Shown in pieces: positions 5,344-14,393 of a stretch of DNA of 64,000 nt. The position numbers and the translations under genes were made by a program. The notes under the pieces are model-generated. The model saw only the letters and a program-made list of their open reading frames with translations. It was not told the DNA's origin and searched no databases. The stretch covers positions 1 through 64,000 of the forward strand of contig JAEWSG010000240.1 of assembly GCA_023398495.1 (NCBI GenBank), read 5' to 3'. Origin of the DNA: Bacillota bacterium. Lineage in GTDB: Bacteria > Bacillota > Clostridia > Acetivibrionales > Acetivibrionaceae. Within the stretch, counting starts at the first letter, position 1. Each line of letters begins with the position of its first letter.

Positions 5344-7404
5344 ATGATTCAAAGTAAAAAGCTAAATATAGTTGTTTTCGTAGCCCTTGTTTTTGCCTTG
5401 ATAATGAGTAGTGCTTTTGTCGTAATTGGCAACAAACAACAAACAAACAGAGGAATGAAAACCGATGCAGAATATGCAACTAAGATTTTCGGTACCGATA
5501 TTATTTCTATTGAGATTATTGCAGATGAAGCTGATTGGCAGGAAATGCTTGACAATGCCAGAAGTGAGCAATATATTATTGTGGACGTAGTGGTAAACGG
5601 CACAAAATTCCAAAATGTAGGTATTCGTCCTAAGGGCAACTCCAGCTTATCCCAGGTAGCCAGTTCGGACAGCGACAGATATAGTTTTAATCTGAAATTT
5701 GACGAATATATCAAAGACCAGACCTGCTTTGGGCTTGATAGCTTTGTGGTCAATAATATGCTTGGGGATAACACCTACATGAAGGAGTATGTTTCCTATG
5801 AGTTAATGCGTGAAATCGCTGTGGATGCACCATACTTTGGCTTTGCAGATATTAAAGTTAATGGCAAAGGCTGGGGGCTTTATCTTGCAGTGGAAACTTA
5901 TGGAAACAGTTATGAAGCAAGAACCTTCGGAACAACTGCTGGCATGATGTACAATGTAAAAAGCATGGATATAGGCGGCGATAATAGAAATGGTGGCAAT
6001 TTTCCGCCGGGCGGTATGCAACCGGCTGCAGATAGACAGGGTGGAAACTTACCACAGGATGGTATGCAACAGCCTTCAGATAGACAAGGCGGGAATTTAC
6101 CACAGGGAGATATGAGACCTCCAGCAAATGGACAAGGTGAGCAAACACAGCCAGGTACACAAAACGGTAATGGAAGAATGGAGAGACCAAACGGCATGTT
6201 CGGTGGTCCAATGGGGGGCAGAGGAAGCAATGGAGGTAGTTTGGAATATACAACAGACGAAGTTTCCTCATACAGTGCAATCTTTAATAATGTTGTAGGC
6301 AATGGTGACAAAAGTGATTACAAACGGGTTATTACAGCACTACAAGCACTGTCTAAGGGTGAAAACCTGGAAACTTATTTTGATATTGATCAAATTTTGA
6401 GGTATCTAGCAGCTCATACCATTGTGGTTAATCTTGATAGTTATTCATCAAGTATGGCACAGAATTATTACCTTTATGAGAATAACGGCAAGGTTACAAT
6501 CCTGCCCTGGGACTACAATTTGGCATGGGGTGGATTTCAAAACGGAAGTGCATCTTCTGTTATCAATTTTCCAATAGATACTCCTGTAAGCGGTGTGGAA
6601 ATGAGCTCTAGACCTTTGCTTGAAAAGCTGTTTTCCAATACGGAATATTTTGAGAAATACCATGAATATTTGCAGGAGTTAATGACAAACTATTTCGCAG
6701 ACGGTAAATGGGAGGAAAAAATCACAAAGCTTGATGTGCTTATTTCTGATTATGTCAAAAACGACAAGACAGCCTTTTGTACTTTTGAAGCATATAAAAC
6801 AGCAGTTGAAGCTTTTAAAAATATCGGTCAGCTTCGCTACAAGAGCGTACAAGGTCAGCTTGATGGCACAGTTCCGTCTACTACAGCAGAGCAGGCTGCA
6901 AACCCGGATAAGCTTGTTCCAGCCAATAATTTAAACCTCTCTTCGCTCGGCTCCATGATGGGCGGCGGCAATCGCGGGGGCATGGGAAACCGACAGAATA
7001 ACTCAAACAACCCGCAAGGTGAGGAAAGCTTCAATCCGAACCAGATGAAAAATATGCCGGATCCTGAGCTTATGATGAAGGCAATGCAGATCTTGCAGGA
7101 TGCCGGTGGAACCGTTACGGATGAAGCGAAATCAAAACTCTTAGAGCTTGGATTAACAGAGTCGGAGATTTCAATGTTCTCAAAAATGGGAAATGGATTT
7201 ATGCAAAGACCAGGGGGTAATATGAGAAATCCTACCGGAAATAATACAGGGCTTACTCCAGACAATGGCAATAAAACCTTTTCCTTCAGAGGACAAACAA
7301 ATAGCAGTACAGTTGCCACTGAAAGCCTACTGACCTATTCCGGTTTACTCGCACTTATATTGCTTTCAACATTCTTTGTGGCAAGGAAGAAAAGAAATTA
7401 TTAA
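5344..7404 (+). CDS. CotH-kinase-like surface protein
   Basis: 686 aa with an N-terminal signal/anchor (residues 9-29), then a CotH-type kinase-like domain. Recognisable blocks are GIRPKGNSS, YSFNLKFDEY, FVVNNMLGDNTYMKEYVSYELMREI, GWGLYLAVE and LPWDYNLAWGGF. The domain is interrupted at about residues 210-300 by a Gly/Gln/Pro/Asn-rich insert with three imperfect 16-residue repeats (GGN.P..GMQ....RQ). Another low-complexity Gly/Asn/Met-rich tract lies around residues 535-640. The C-terminus is a hydrophobic segment plus RKKRNY, so the protein is probably anchored at both ends or released after processing; no LPXTG is seen. It lies 25 bp after the DUF4956 gene in the same operon. CotH homologues phosphorylate spore-coat proteins in Bacillus; the target here is unknown. 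Confidence 0.82.
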   Translation: MIQSKKLNIVVFVALVFALIMSSAFVVIGNKQQTNRGMKTDAEYATKIFGTDIISIEIIADEADWQEMLDNARSEQYIIVDVVVNGTKFQNVGIRPKGNSSLSQVASSDSDRYSFNLKFDEYIKDQTCFGLDSFVVNNMLGDNTYMKEYVSYELMREIAVDAPYFGFADIKVNGKGWGLYLAVETYGNSYEARTFGTTAGMMYNVKSMDIGGDNRNGGNFPPGGMQPAADRQGGNLPQDGMQQPSDRQGGNLPQGDMRPPANGQGEQTQPGTQNGNGRMERPNGMFGGPMGGRGSNGGSLEYTTDEVSSYSAIFNNVVGNGDKSDYKRVITALQALSKGENLETYFDIDQILRYLAAHTIVVNLDSYSSSMAQNYYLYENNGKVTILPWDYNLAWGGFQNGSASSVINFPIDTPVSGVEMSSRPLLEKLFSNTEYFEKYHEYLQELMTNYFADGKWEEKITKLDVLISDYVKNDKTAFCTFEAYKTAVEAFKNIGQLRYKSVQGQLDGTVPSTTAEQAANPDKLVPANNLNLSSLGSMMGGGNRGGMGNRQNNSNNPQGEESFNPNQMKNMPDPELMMKAMQILQDAGGTVTDEAKSKLLELGLTESEISMFSKMGNGFMQRPGGNMRNPTGNNTGLTPDNGNKTFSFRGQTNSSTVATESLLTYSGLLALILLSTFFVARKKRNY

Positions 7405-7424
7405 TTACAGAGCATATGCTGATG

Positions 7425-7474
7425 TTCAGCTAAAGTTTAGACAACTTGTATTTTAACTATACATGCTTTAAAAT
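7425..7474 (+). promoter_or_regulatory. Promoter and operator of the two-component genes
   Basis: TTCAGCTAAAG (7425-7435) and TTTAGACAACT (7436-7446) repeat the operator found before the VTC gene. They abut TTGTAT (-35, 7446-7451), a 17-bp spacer and TAAAAT (-10, 7469-7474). The placement suggests autoregulation by the regulator encoded 90 bp downstream. Confidence 0.6.
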
Positions 7475-7563
7475 ATGGATAGAATTCCGATAATTCATTT
7501 GTGGTGATTGCAGTTTTGCTGCAGCTGCCACAGATGATCATCTTTCAAATAGGAGGAGCACTC

Positions 7564-8247
7564 ATGGCAAAAATACTGATCTGTGATGATGAAGAAGGCT
7601 TAAGAGCTGTTTTAAAACGTTATGCCCTGTTTGAAGGGTATGAGGTTTTCGAAGCTTGTAATGGAATGGAAGCGGTAGAGCTATGTAAAAGCCAAACCTT
7701 TGACATTATTATAATGGATGTTATGATGCCTGAGCTGGATGGCTTTTCCGCGGTGAAAGAAATCCGCAAAACTGCTGATACTCCAGTTATTATGCTTTCT
7801 GCCCGTGGTGAAGAATACGATAAGATATTAGGTTTTGAATTAGGTGTGGACGACTATGTGGTAAAACCCTTTTCGTCAAAAGAGATTATGCTGAGAATAA
7901 ACGCAATTCTCAGGCGTGTAAAAAACTCACAATCCACTAAAGAGCAAGATGGGCATATAATTTTTGAACAAGATGGATTTTTAGCGGACTTGACAGCCTA
8001 CAAGTTGTTTATTGACGGAAAACAGGTGGATATGGCACCAAAAGAGTATGACCTTTTGTTTTTCCTGATTCGCAATAAAAACATCGCCATACCTAGGGAG
8101 AGGATACTTACAGAGGTATGGGGGTACAATTATTGCGGTGATGATCGCACCCTTGACACACACATGAAATTACTTCGCAAGCACATGGGAAATTATGCAG
8201 GATTTATCACAACTCTTAGAGGATTGGGGTATCGTTTTAATGGATAA
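7564..8247 (+). CDS. OmpR/PhoB-family response regulator
   Basis: 227-aa regulator. The receiver domain (about 1-115) has acidic pocket DDE at 8-10, phospho-acceptor Asp52 (IIIMDVMMPELDG) and KPF around 101. A winged-helix DNA-binding domain (about 130-225) contains LTEVWGY, DTHMKLLRKH and TLRGLGYRF. ATG 7564 is chosen because AGGAGGAG sits just upstream; an in-frame GTG at 7501 adds only a non-conserved tail. It overlaps the histidine kinase gene by 8 bp, so they are translationally coupled. The flanking 11-bp tandem repeats at 3865 and 7425 are probably its binding sites, making the VTC-DUF4956-CotH genes its regulon. Confidence 0.93.
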   Translation: MAKILICDDEEGLRAVLKRYALFEGYEVFEACNGMEAVELCKSQTFDIIIMDVMMPELDGFSAVKEIRKTADTPVIMLSARGEEYDKILGFELGVDDYVVKPFSSKEIMLRINAILRRVKNSQSTKEQDGHIIFEQDGFLADLTAYKLFIDGKQVDMAPKEYDLLFFLIRNKNIAIPRERILTEVWGYNYCGDDRTLDTHMKLLRKHMGNYAGFITTLRGLGYRFNG

Positions 8248-9532
8248 GTTAAAGTTAAAATGGAAAATATTCTTTTTCATGATTGCTTTTTGCAGTGCTT
8301 TGCTCTTTATCCTTTGGCTTTTTCAAACAGTGTTTTTAAGCGACATGTATAAAATGATAAGGCGAACCGAGCTTCATGAGGCTATGTCCCTTGTTGAAAA
8401 AAATATCAACAACCCAGATCTGAAGGATATTCTGTTTCAGCTTGAGACGGATAAAGGCGTGATGGTAGTTCCTACCAGGGATTTTGTAAAACCAAAAATG
8501 ATATCCCCTAATGTGCGAGGCGGTATACATCCGGAAACAATTACCGAAATAAAAGAGTTTGCCTTGTCAAACGGTCAGGTGATCTCCCTTACCTTTCATG
8601 CCATGATTACACCTGTAAATGCTACGGTGTCAACCCTACAAATGCAATTATATATTATTACAGCTATAATGATTTTAGCTTCTGTTGCAATTGCACTTGT
8701 TTTATCTAATGTAATAGCAAAGCCCCTTGCACGTCTGAATGAAGGAGCTAAAAAACTCTCTAGGGGTAATTACAATGCAGATTTTAACGGAAGCGGATAT
8801 TTAGAGGTAAAAGAGCTCTCAGATACCCTTAATTCTACTGCAATCGAACTTTCAAAGGTTGACGAACTGCGTCGGGAACTTATTGCAAATATTTCACACG
8901 ATTTAAGAACACCTCTTGCTCTAATTTACAGTTATGCAGAAATGATGCAGGATTTTCCGGATGAAATCACCACTACACATTTGCAGACCATAATGTCAGA
9001 AACCAAGAGACTTTCCTCCCTTGTAAATGATATTCTTGATGTATCCAAGCTAGAAACAGGTACAATGGAGCTTCACATGCATAATTACAACTTAACGGAA
9101 AGCATTGACGAAACAGTTACAAGGCTTTCGGAACTCTTGAAAAATGACGGCTATTCTCTAGTGTTTGAACACACTGAAGATGTATATGTTACAGCGGACG
9201 AGGCAAAGATTACTCAGGCTTTTTATAATTTGCTTACTAATGCTGTTCACTACAGTGCAGGTGACAAGCGTATTCTTGTGAGACAAAGCAGGGTGCAGAA
9301 CAGTGTGCGAATCGAAGTTATTGACCATGGAGATGGCATCGCACCGGAAAACATCCCTTATATATGGGATAGGTATTATAAAGTTGACAAAAAGCATAAA
9401 CGTGCAATAACAGGAACAGGGCTTGGACTTTCCATCGTCAAAAAGATTTTTGAACTACACGGTGCAAACTACGGTGTGCAATCAGAGGAAGGAAAAGGCT
9501 CAATGTTTTGGTTTCAACTGGAATCAAAATAG
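8240..9532 (+). CDS. Sensor histidine kinase
   Basis: 430-aa membrane kinase and partner of the preceding regulator. TM1 is about residues 10-33, an extracytoplasmic sensor about 34-133, TM2 about 136-158, then HAMP, and HisKA with phospho-acceptor His220 (NISHDLRTPLAL). The ATPase domain shows an N box (FYNLLTNAVHYS), G1 (DHGDGI), F box (IWDRYYKVDK) and G2 (GTGLGLSIVKK). The start at 8240 overlaps the regulator stop, and the upstream RBS lies inside the regulator gene. The short sensor domain has no family I recognise. The gene ends 65 bp before the convergent murG. Confidence 0.93.
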   Translation: MDKLKLKWKIFFFMIAFCSALLFILWLFQTVFLSDMYKMIRRTELHEAMSLVEKNINNPDLKDILFQLETDKGVMVVPTRDFVKPKMISPNVRGGIHPETITEIKEFALSNGQVISLTFHAMITPVNATVSTLQMQLYIITAIMILASVAIALVLSNVIAKPLARLNEGAKKLSRGNYNADFNGSGYLEVKELSDTLNSTAIELSKVDELRRELIANISHDLRTPLALIYSYAEMMQDFPDEITTTHLQTIMSETKRLSSLVNDILDVSKLETGTMELHMHNYNLTESIDETVTRLSELLKNDGYSLVFEHTEDVYVTADEAKITQAFYNLLTNAVHYSAGDKRILVRQSRVQNSVRIEVIDHGDGIAPENIPYIWDRYYKVDKKHKRAITGTGLGLSIVKKIFELHGANYGVQSEEGKGSMFWFQLESK

Positions 9533-9597
9533 CAATATAAAGATATTCTCCATTGCTTTTGCGAAACAAAACACCTTTAAAAAGAGCTAGTCTTCCC

Positions 9598-10704
9598 CTA
9601 TCTTGTTTTTGATTTAAGCAATTCATCTACCAAAGTGTAAATTTGCTCACTTGCGTTTGTAATTCCCATTTTCTTTGCATTTTCAGCCATCTCTTTCAGC
9701 TTTTCCTTATTCCCCAGCAGTTCGTTTATTTGCTCATATAAAACATTGTGGTTAAGGTCCTTTTCCAGAATAACAATTCCTGCTCCTTGCTTTTCAAGTG
9801 CTCTTGCATTGTACTCCTGGTGATTTGCCGTAACATAAGGTGAGGGAATCAACACCGAAGGAACTCCTAATGCGGTCAATTCGCTGATAGTAATTGCACC
9901 GGCTCTTCCGATCACCAGATCTGAAGCTGCTAATACATCTGCCATGTCATAAATATATGGAACTACTTTTATGTACTTTGAATTTATGTTTCCGAGTTTC
10001 TTCATTATCTTTTCATGCTGTGCTTCGCCTGTTGCAAATAAAATGTGGTATTTATCCTCCTCCCTATGAAGTCTTAACATCTCGCTTACTGTATGATTTA
10101 TAGTTTCTGCTCCCCGACTGCCGGCAAAAATCACAACCAGTGGTTTGCCGTTTTCAATTCCAAGTTTGTCTCTTGCTGCTTTCCGATCTGCACTTAGCAT
10201 CTCGCTGCGAATGGGATTTCCCGTAAAAACAACCTTTCTACCATTCTTAAAGAATTTTTCAGACTCTTTAAAACTGATAGCAACCTTATCGACAAATTTA
10301 GCCAGAATCTTATTTGTAGCACCTGGGAAAGCATTCTGCTCATGAATCAGTGTAGGAATCCTCATTCTTGCGGCATTAAACAGAACAGGACCGCAAACAT
10401 ATCCACCCGTTCCTATTACAATATCCGGCTTAAATTCTTTGACTATGCTTCTGGCCTCATGAAGACCTTGAAACAATTCCTTTACAGCAATAAAAGTATC
10501 TCCGGAAAGTTTTCTTCTAAATCCTCTTACCTTTATCAGCTTGAGTTCGAAATTTTCCCTTGGCACAAGTCTGGTCTCAAGGCCTTTTTGGGTACCGATA
10601 AATAATATTTCACAACCCGGATTTTTACTTCTTATGTATTTGGCAATTGCTATACCGGGGTTAATATGTCCTGCAGTTCCACCACCACTTATTAAAACCT
10701 TCAA
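9598..10704 (-). CDS. murG: MurG, lipid II-forming GlcNAc transferase
   Basis: 368 aa. Transfers GlcNAc from UDP-GlcNAc to lipid I at the cytoplasmic face of the membrane. Features: N-terminal GGGTAGHINPGIAIA, GTGGYVCGPVL, IHEQNAFPGATNK, FAGSRGAETIN, and the UDP-GlcNAc site GRAGAITISELTALGVPSVLIPSPY with ANHQ. Length is normal. It lies 13 bp after ftsW and is the last intact gene of the dcw cluster; the next cell-wall gene downstream is the truncated murA at 3672, separated by the plus-strand VTC/CotH/two-component module. Confidence 0.97.
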   Translation of the reverse strand: MKVLISGGGTAGHINPGIAIAKYIRSKNPGCEILFIGTQKGLETRLVPRENFELKLIKVRGFRRKLSGDTFIAVKELFQGLHEARSIVKEFKPDIVIGTGGYVCGPVLFNAARMRIPTLIHEQNAFPGATNKILAKFVDKVAISFKESEKFFKNGRKVVFTGNPIRSEMLSADRKAARDKLGIENGKPLVVIFAGSRGAETINHTVSEMLRLHREEDKYHILFATGEAQHEKIMKKLGNINSKYIKVVPYIYDMADVLAASDLVIGRAGAITISELTALGVPSVLIPSPYVTANHQEYNARALEKQGAGIVILEKDLNHNVLYEQINELLGNKEKLKEMAENAKKMGITNASEQIYTLVDELLKSKTR

Positions 10705-10717
10705 AACTTAAATCACC

Positions 10718-11827
10718 TCATATTCTGTCATAATTAGAATATCTCGATATATTAAGAAGAATGCCGATTCCAGCCATAAGAAAAATAAGAGATGTTCCAC
10801 CATGGCTAAACAGCGGCAGCGGCATTCCTGTAACAGGCATTGACGAAGTAACAACAGCTACGTTTATGATAACTTGTATTGCTATAAGGGAAGTAATACC
10901 TATAGCTACAAGACTACCAAAAACGTCGGGAGCGTTTACCGAAATCTTTACCCCTCTCCAGATAAAAACAGCAAATAGCAAAAGCACCGCTACAACACCT
11001 ATAAATCCCATCTCTTCAGCTAAGATCGCAAAAATAAAATCGTTATATGGCTCAGGAATATAGAGAAACTTTTGCATACTCTTTCCCAGTCCCCTTCCAA
11101 AAAGCCCTCCTGAACCGATAGCATACAATGACTGAACAACCTGATAACCACTACCTTGCATGTCACTAAATGGATCAAGGAATGAAATTAATCTCACCCG
11201 TCTGTATGGAAAAAATATAATTAATGCTACCAAACCGGCTATTGCAGGAACTGAAAGAATCATAAAGTGCACAATTTTAGCTCCTGCAGTGAAAAGAATT
11301 ATGCAAGCCACTCCAAAAATTATAATAGTTCCACTAAGATGAGGTTCAATGAGTAGAAGCCCGCCATAAACACCTAATAGCAGTAGGTAAGGCAATAAAC
11401 CCTTAAAAAAGGATTCAAGTCCATTCTTCCTCTTTGAAAGACTATAGGAAAAAAAGAGTATTACAGCTAATTTAGCCGTTTCTGAGGGCTGAAAGTTAAA
11501 CGGTCCAATAAAAATCCATCTTTTTGCACCATTTAATTCTGTTCCTATAACAGGCACCAGTGCAAGAAGTGCAATACTTCCTATCAAAAAAACAGGCGAC
11601 CACTTACCAAGCTTCCTGTAGTCGATATTCATCATAACAAACATTGCCAGAAATGCCAGAGGCAAATACATCAACTGTTTCTTTATAAAGTAGTATGTAT
11701 CACCTTTAACATTATTTGCTTGTGGTGCTCCGGCACTAAAGACCATAATAGTACCGAGACTCAGCAATATTAACACCGTCATAAATAATAAAAAGTCAAA
11801 AGGTTTTTTTGAAGTATTGGAAGCCAT
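10718..11827 (-). CDS. ftsW: SEDS glycosyltransferase FtsW/SpoVE
   Basis: 369-aa polytopic membrane protein of the SEDS family that polymerises lipid II during division or spore cortex formation with a partner class B PBP. About ten TM segments. Hallmarks: NGAKRWI, QPSETAKLA (about 130-138), EPHLSGT, and near the end GMPLPLFSHGGTSL, the SEDS signature. ATG 11827 is preferred (AAAGGGGG 6 nt upstream) over an in-frame ATG 33 bp earlier. It sits directly after mraY, where many relatives have murD between. The SpoVD-type PBP in the same cluster is the likely partner. FtsW versus SpoVE cannot be separated by eye. Confidence 0.93.
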   Translation of the reverse strand: MASNTSKKPFDFLLFMTVLILLSLGTIMVFSAGAPQANNVKGDTYYFIKKQLMYLPLAFLAMFVMMNIDYRKLGKWSPVFLIGSIALLALVPVIGTELNGAKRWIFIGPFNFQPSETAKLAVILFFSYSLSKRKNGLESFFKGLLPYLLLLGVYGGLLLIEPHLSGTIIIFGVACIILFTAGAKIVHFMILSVPAIAGLVALIIFFPYRRVRLISFLDPFSDMQGSGYQVVQSLYAIGSGGLFGRGLGKSMQKFLYIPEPYNDFIFAILAEEMGFIGVVAVLLLFAVFIWRGVKISVNAPDVFGSLVAIGITSLIAIQVIINVAVVTSSMPVTGMPLPLFSHGGTSLIFLMAGIGILLNISRYSNYDRI

Positions 11828-11897
11828 AGCTATCCCCCTTTTTAGCTCCTGCCATATCACTTAGGTATAATAAAAAAGCACTATACCTTAATATTTC

Positions 11898-12890
11898 TCA
11901 ATAAAACTTTATCCCCAACATCAACAAGCTTGCTATACAAAAAAGCACTGTCACTGCCCAAAATACATAAACCACTTTTACTTCCTTCCAACCTAGAAGC
12001 TCAAAGTGGTGATGTATCGGTGCCATCTTAAAAACTCTTTTTCCAGTCATCTTAAAAGATACAACCTGAATAATAACCGATAATACTTCAATTAAATATA
12101 TGCCTCCTGCAACAAACAATATTACAGGCATCTTCATAACAACAGCAACTGCTCCTACAGCCCCACCAAGAGCAAGGGATCCCGTATCTCCCATAAATAT
12201 CCTGGCAGGATGAACATTATACGCCATAAATCCAAGACAACCACCTGCTACTATGGAACAAAAAATCTTAACATAGTCCCACTCACTTCTTGTCATAGCA
12301 ACAATTGAAAAGAAAACTGTTACTATAAGAGTTATTCCTGCACATAAACCATCAAGACCATCTGTTATATTAACAGCATTTGTGGCATAAGTTAAAAGTA
12401 ATATTGTAAACGGTATAAAGAGCAATCCCAGATCTAAGGTCATATCCATCCCAAACAGTGGAATGATAATATCTGTACCTATCTGAGATTTTGATACATA
12501 AAAGGAAAACGTAACAGCTATAACAAGAAGTCCTACTAGTTTTTGATTCCAGTAAAGTCCGTCTTTTCTTTTTTTAACCACCTTTATGAAGTCATCTATA
12601 AATCCTATCAACCCAAATCCGATTGTAACAAGGACAATTGGTAATATTCTTATATCAATCGTTGAGTAGAAAATTGATAGCAGCAATACAGGAATCAGGA
12701 AAAGGAACCCTCCCATAGTAGGAGTTCCCGTTTTCTTTATATGAGTCTCAGGTCCATCATCTCTCACTGTCTGACCAAACTTCAATCTTGTCAGAAGAGG
12801 AATGAGCATAGGGCCTAAAATCAATGTCATAAAAAAGCTTACCATAAATAATAAAACATGTGCAGAAATATTAAAAGGTATGTTGTCCAA
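11898..12890 (-). CDS. mraY: MraY, phospho-MurNAc-pentapeptide transferase
   Basis: 330 aa, about ten TM segments. Joins UDP-MurNAc-pentapeptide to undecaprenyl phosphate to give lipid I. Signatures: GTPTMGG (about 55-61), FIDDFIKV with the catalytic Asp pair 99-100, NAVNITDGLDGL, FMGDTGSLALGG and APIHHHFE. Length is normal. It follows murF by 78 bp, and its carrier lipid is supplied by the uppS product encoded at 41785. Confidence 0.97.
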   Translation of the reverse strand: MDNIPFNISAHVLLFMVSFFMTLILGPMLIPLLTRLKFGQTVRDDGPETHIKKTGTPTMGGFLFLIPVLLLSIFYSTIDIRILPIVLVTIGFGLIGFIDDFIKVVKKRKDGLYWNQKLVGLLVIAVTFSFYVSKSQIGTDIIIPLFGMDMTLDLGLLFIPFTILLLTYATNAVNITDGLDGLCAGITLIVTVFFSIVAMTRSEWDYVKIFCSIVAGGCLGFMAYNVHPARIFMGDTGSLALGGAVGAVAVVMKMPVILFVAGGIYLIEVLSVIIQVVSFKMTGKRVFKMAPIHHHFELLGWKEVKVVYVFWAVTVLFCIASLLMLGIKFY

Positions 12891-12968
12891 AATTATCTCC
12901 CCCCACGAAAAACTTTACCCGGGCAATTTACATTTACTACTCTATTTCACAAATATATATTTACACTT

Positions 12969-14348
12969 CTAAAGGTTTGTTGTCAATAGATTTACTATTT
13001 CCTCCATTTTCATACCTCTTGAACCCTTCACCAACAACACATCTCCAGGTTTAACAAACTCTAAAAGAAATTTTCCGGCATCACTGTTATTCTCAAAATG
13101 CAATACTCTAGCTTTAGATGTTCCAGCTGCTAAAGCCCCCTCAGCTATATTTTTTCCCTGTTCGCCAACTGCAACTATATAACTTACATCTTTTGAAACA
13201 GCAAACATCCCCACATCTTTATGAGCTTTTATAGATATATCACCAAGTTCGAGCATATCTCCTAAAACTGCAATGGTTCTGTTTTTATCTGCCACATCCA
13301 TAAGTACGTTTATTGCTGCTTCCATAGATTGAGGGCTTGCATTGTAAGCATCATTTATAATTTTTATTCCATTATGTTCAGTTATATTCTGTCTCATCTT
13401 ACCAGGTGCAAATTCTCCGATACCTTCAATAATATCCTTTGCTGGTATGTTAAGTTCAATTCCTGCTGCAAGTGCTGCAAGTGCATTATGTATGTTGTGA
13501 ATTCCCGGAACCGGAACATGCACCTTGTAGCTGTTGTTTCCTATGTCTATTTCAAAGCTGGTTCCACTCTCACCTTGGGAACTAATGTTGTAAGCCTGAT
13601 AATCAAGTCCGTCTTCCATTCCATAGAATACAGTTCTATATTTCAGAAGATTTTTCAAACCGTACAATAAATTATCATCTCCGTTTAGTATTACCAGACC
13701 ATTACTTTTTAATCCCTCAAAGATCTCCATTTTTGCTTTGAGAATATTTTGTCTTGAACCAAGCTTTTCTATATGTGACAAACCTATATTGGTTATAATA
13801 GCTATATCAGGTTTTACAATTGATGTAAGGCGGCTAATTTCACCAAAACCGCTCATACCCATCTCAACTACTGCCGCCTCATGTGATGCATCAAGGTTGA
13901 AAACTGTCAACGGAACCCCAATTTCATTATTGAAATTCCCCTGGGTCTTAAGTACCTTAAACTTCTTTTTCAAAACACTCCAGACCATATCCTTCGTACT
14001 GGTCTTTCCAACACTACCGGTGATACCTACAAACGGAATAGCAAACTTTTGCCTGTAGTATGCTGAGAGCTTCCTTAATGCACAAAGGGTATCTTCAACC
14101 TTAATAACTACCTGCCCTTTATCGCATGAGGTATCCTTATGAATCAAACATCCTGCTGCTCCCTGTTCAAAAGAAGCCTTCACATAATTGTGACCATCAA
14201 ATCTTTCTCCAACAAGGGGAATAAAAAAATCCCCTTTGGTTATCTTTCTTGAATCAGTCGTAATATTTGAAAACTCAGTCTCTAAATCACCTGAAATTAA
14301 TACTCCGTTTACTGCATTCACTATCTCTCTGCACTTTAAAGTTTCCAT
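12969..14348 (-). CDS. murF: MurF, D-Ala-D-Ala adding ligase
   Basis: 459 aa Mur ligase that adds D-Ala-D-Ala to UDP-MurNAc-tripeptide with ATP. The N-terminal domain carries FSNITTDSRKI. The P-loop is GITGSVGKTSTK (about 108-119). NFNNEIGVPLTVF, VEMGMSGFGEI and NDAYNASPQSMEAA are MurF hallmarks. The C-terminal domain includes VLGDMLELG and LVKGSRGMKME. It follows murE by 45 bp, the conserved dcw order. Confidence 0.97.
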   Translation of the reverse strand: METLKCREIVNAVNGVLISGDLETEFSNITTDSRKITKGDFFIPLVGERFDGHNYVKASFEQGAAGCLIHKDTSCDKGQVVIKVEDTLCALRKLSAYYRQKFAIPFVGITGSVGKTSTKDMVWSVLKKKFKVLKTQGNFNNEIGVPLTVFNLDASHEAAVVEMGMSGFGEISRLTSIVKPDIAIITNIGLSHIEKLGSRQNILKAKMEIFEGLKSNGLVILNGDDNLLYGLKNLLKYRTVFYGMEDGLDYQAYNISSQGESGTSFEIDIGNNSYKVHVPVPGIHNIHNALAALAAGIELNIPAKDIIEGIGEFAPGKMRQNITEHNGIKIINDAYNASPQSMEAAINVLMDVADKNRTIAVLGDMLELGDISIKAHKDVGMFAVSKDVSYIVAVGEQGKNIAEGALAAGTSKARVLHFENNSDAGKFLLEFVKPGDVLLVKGSRGMKMEEIVNLLTTNL

Positions 14349-14393
14349 TGTAATCCTCCGGGTTGATAAGAGTAGTAAAGATAATTTATAATC

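Noticed and set aside
5858..6311. Long antisense ORFs inside the CotH gene
   Set aside because: They mirror the Gly/Pro/Gln-rich repeat codons of CotH on the other strand (Pro/Cys-rich shadows), with no RBS.
7501..7563. Upstream start of the response regulator
   Set aside because: The 21-residue extension is not receiver-like and the RBS AGGAGGAG sits before ATG 7564.
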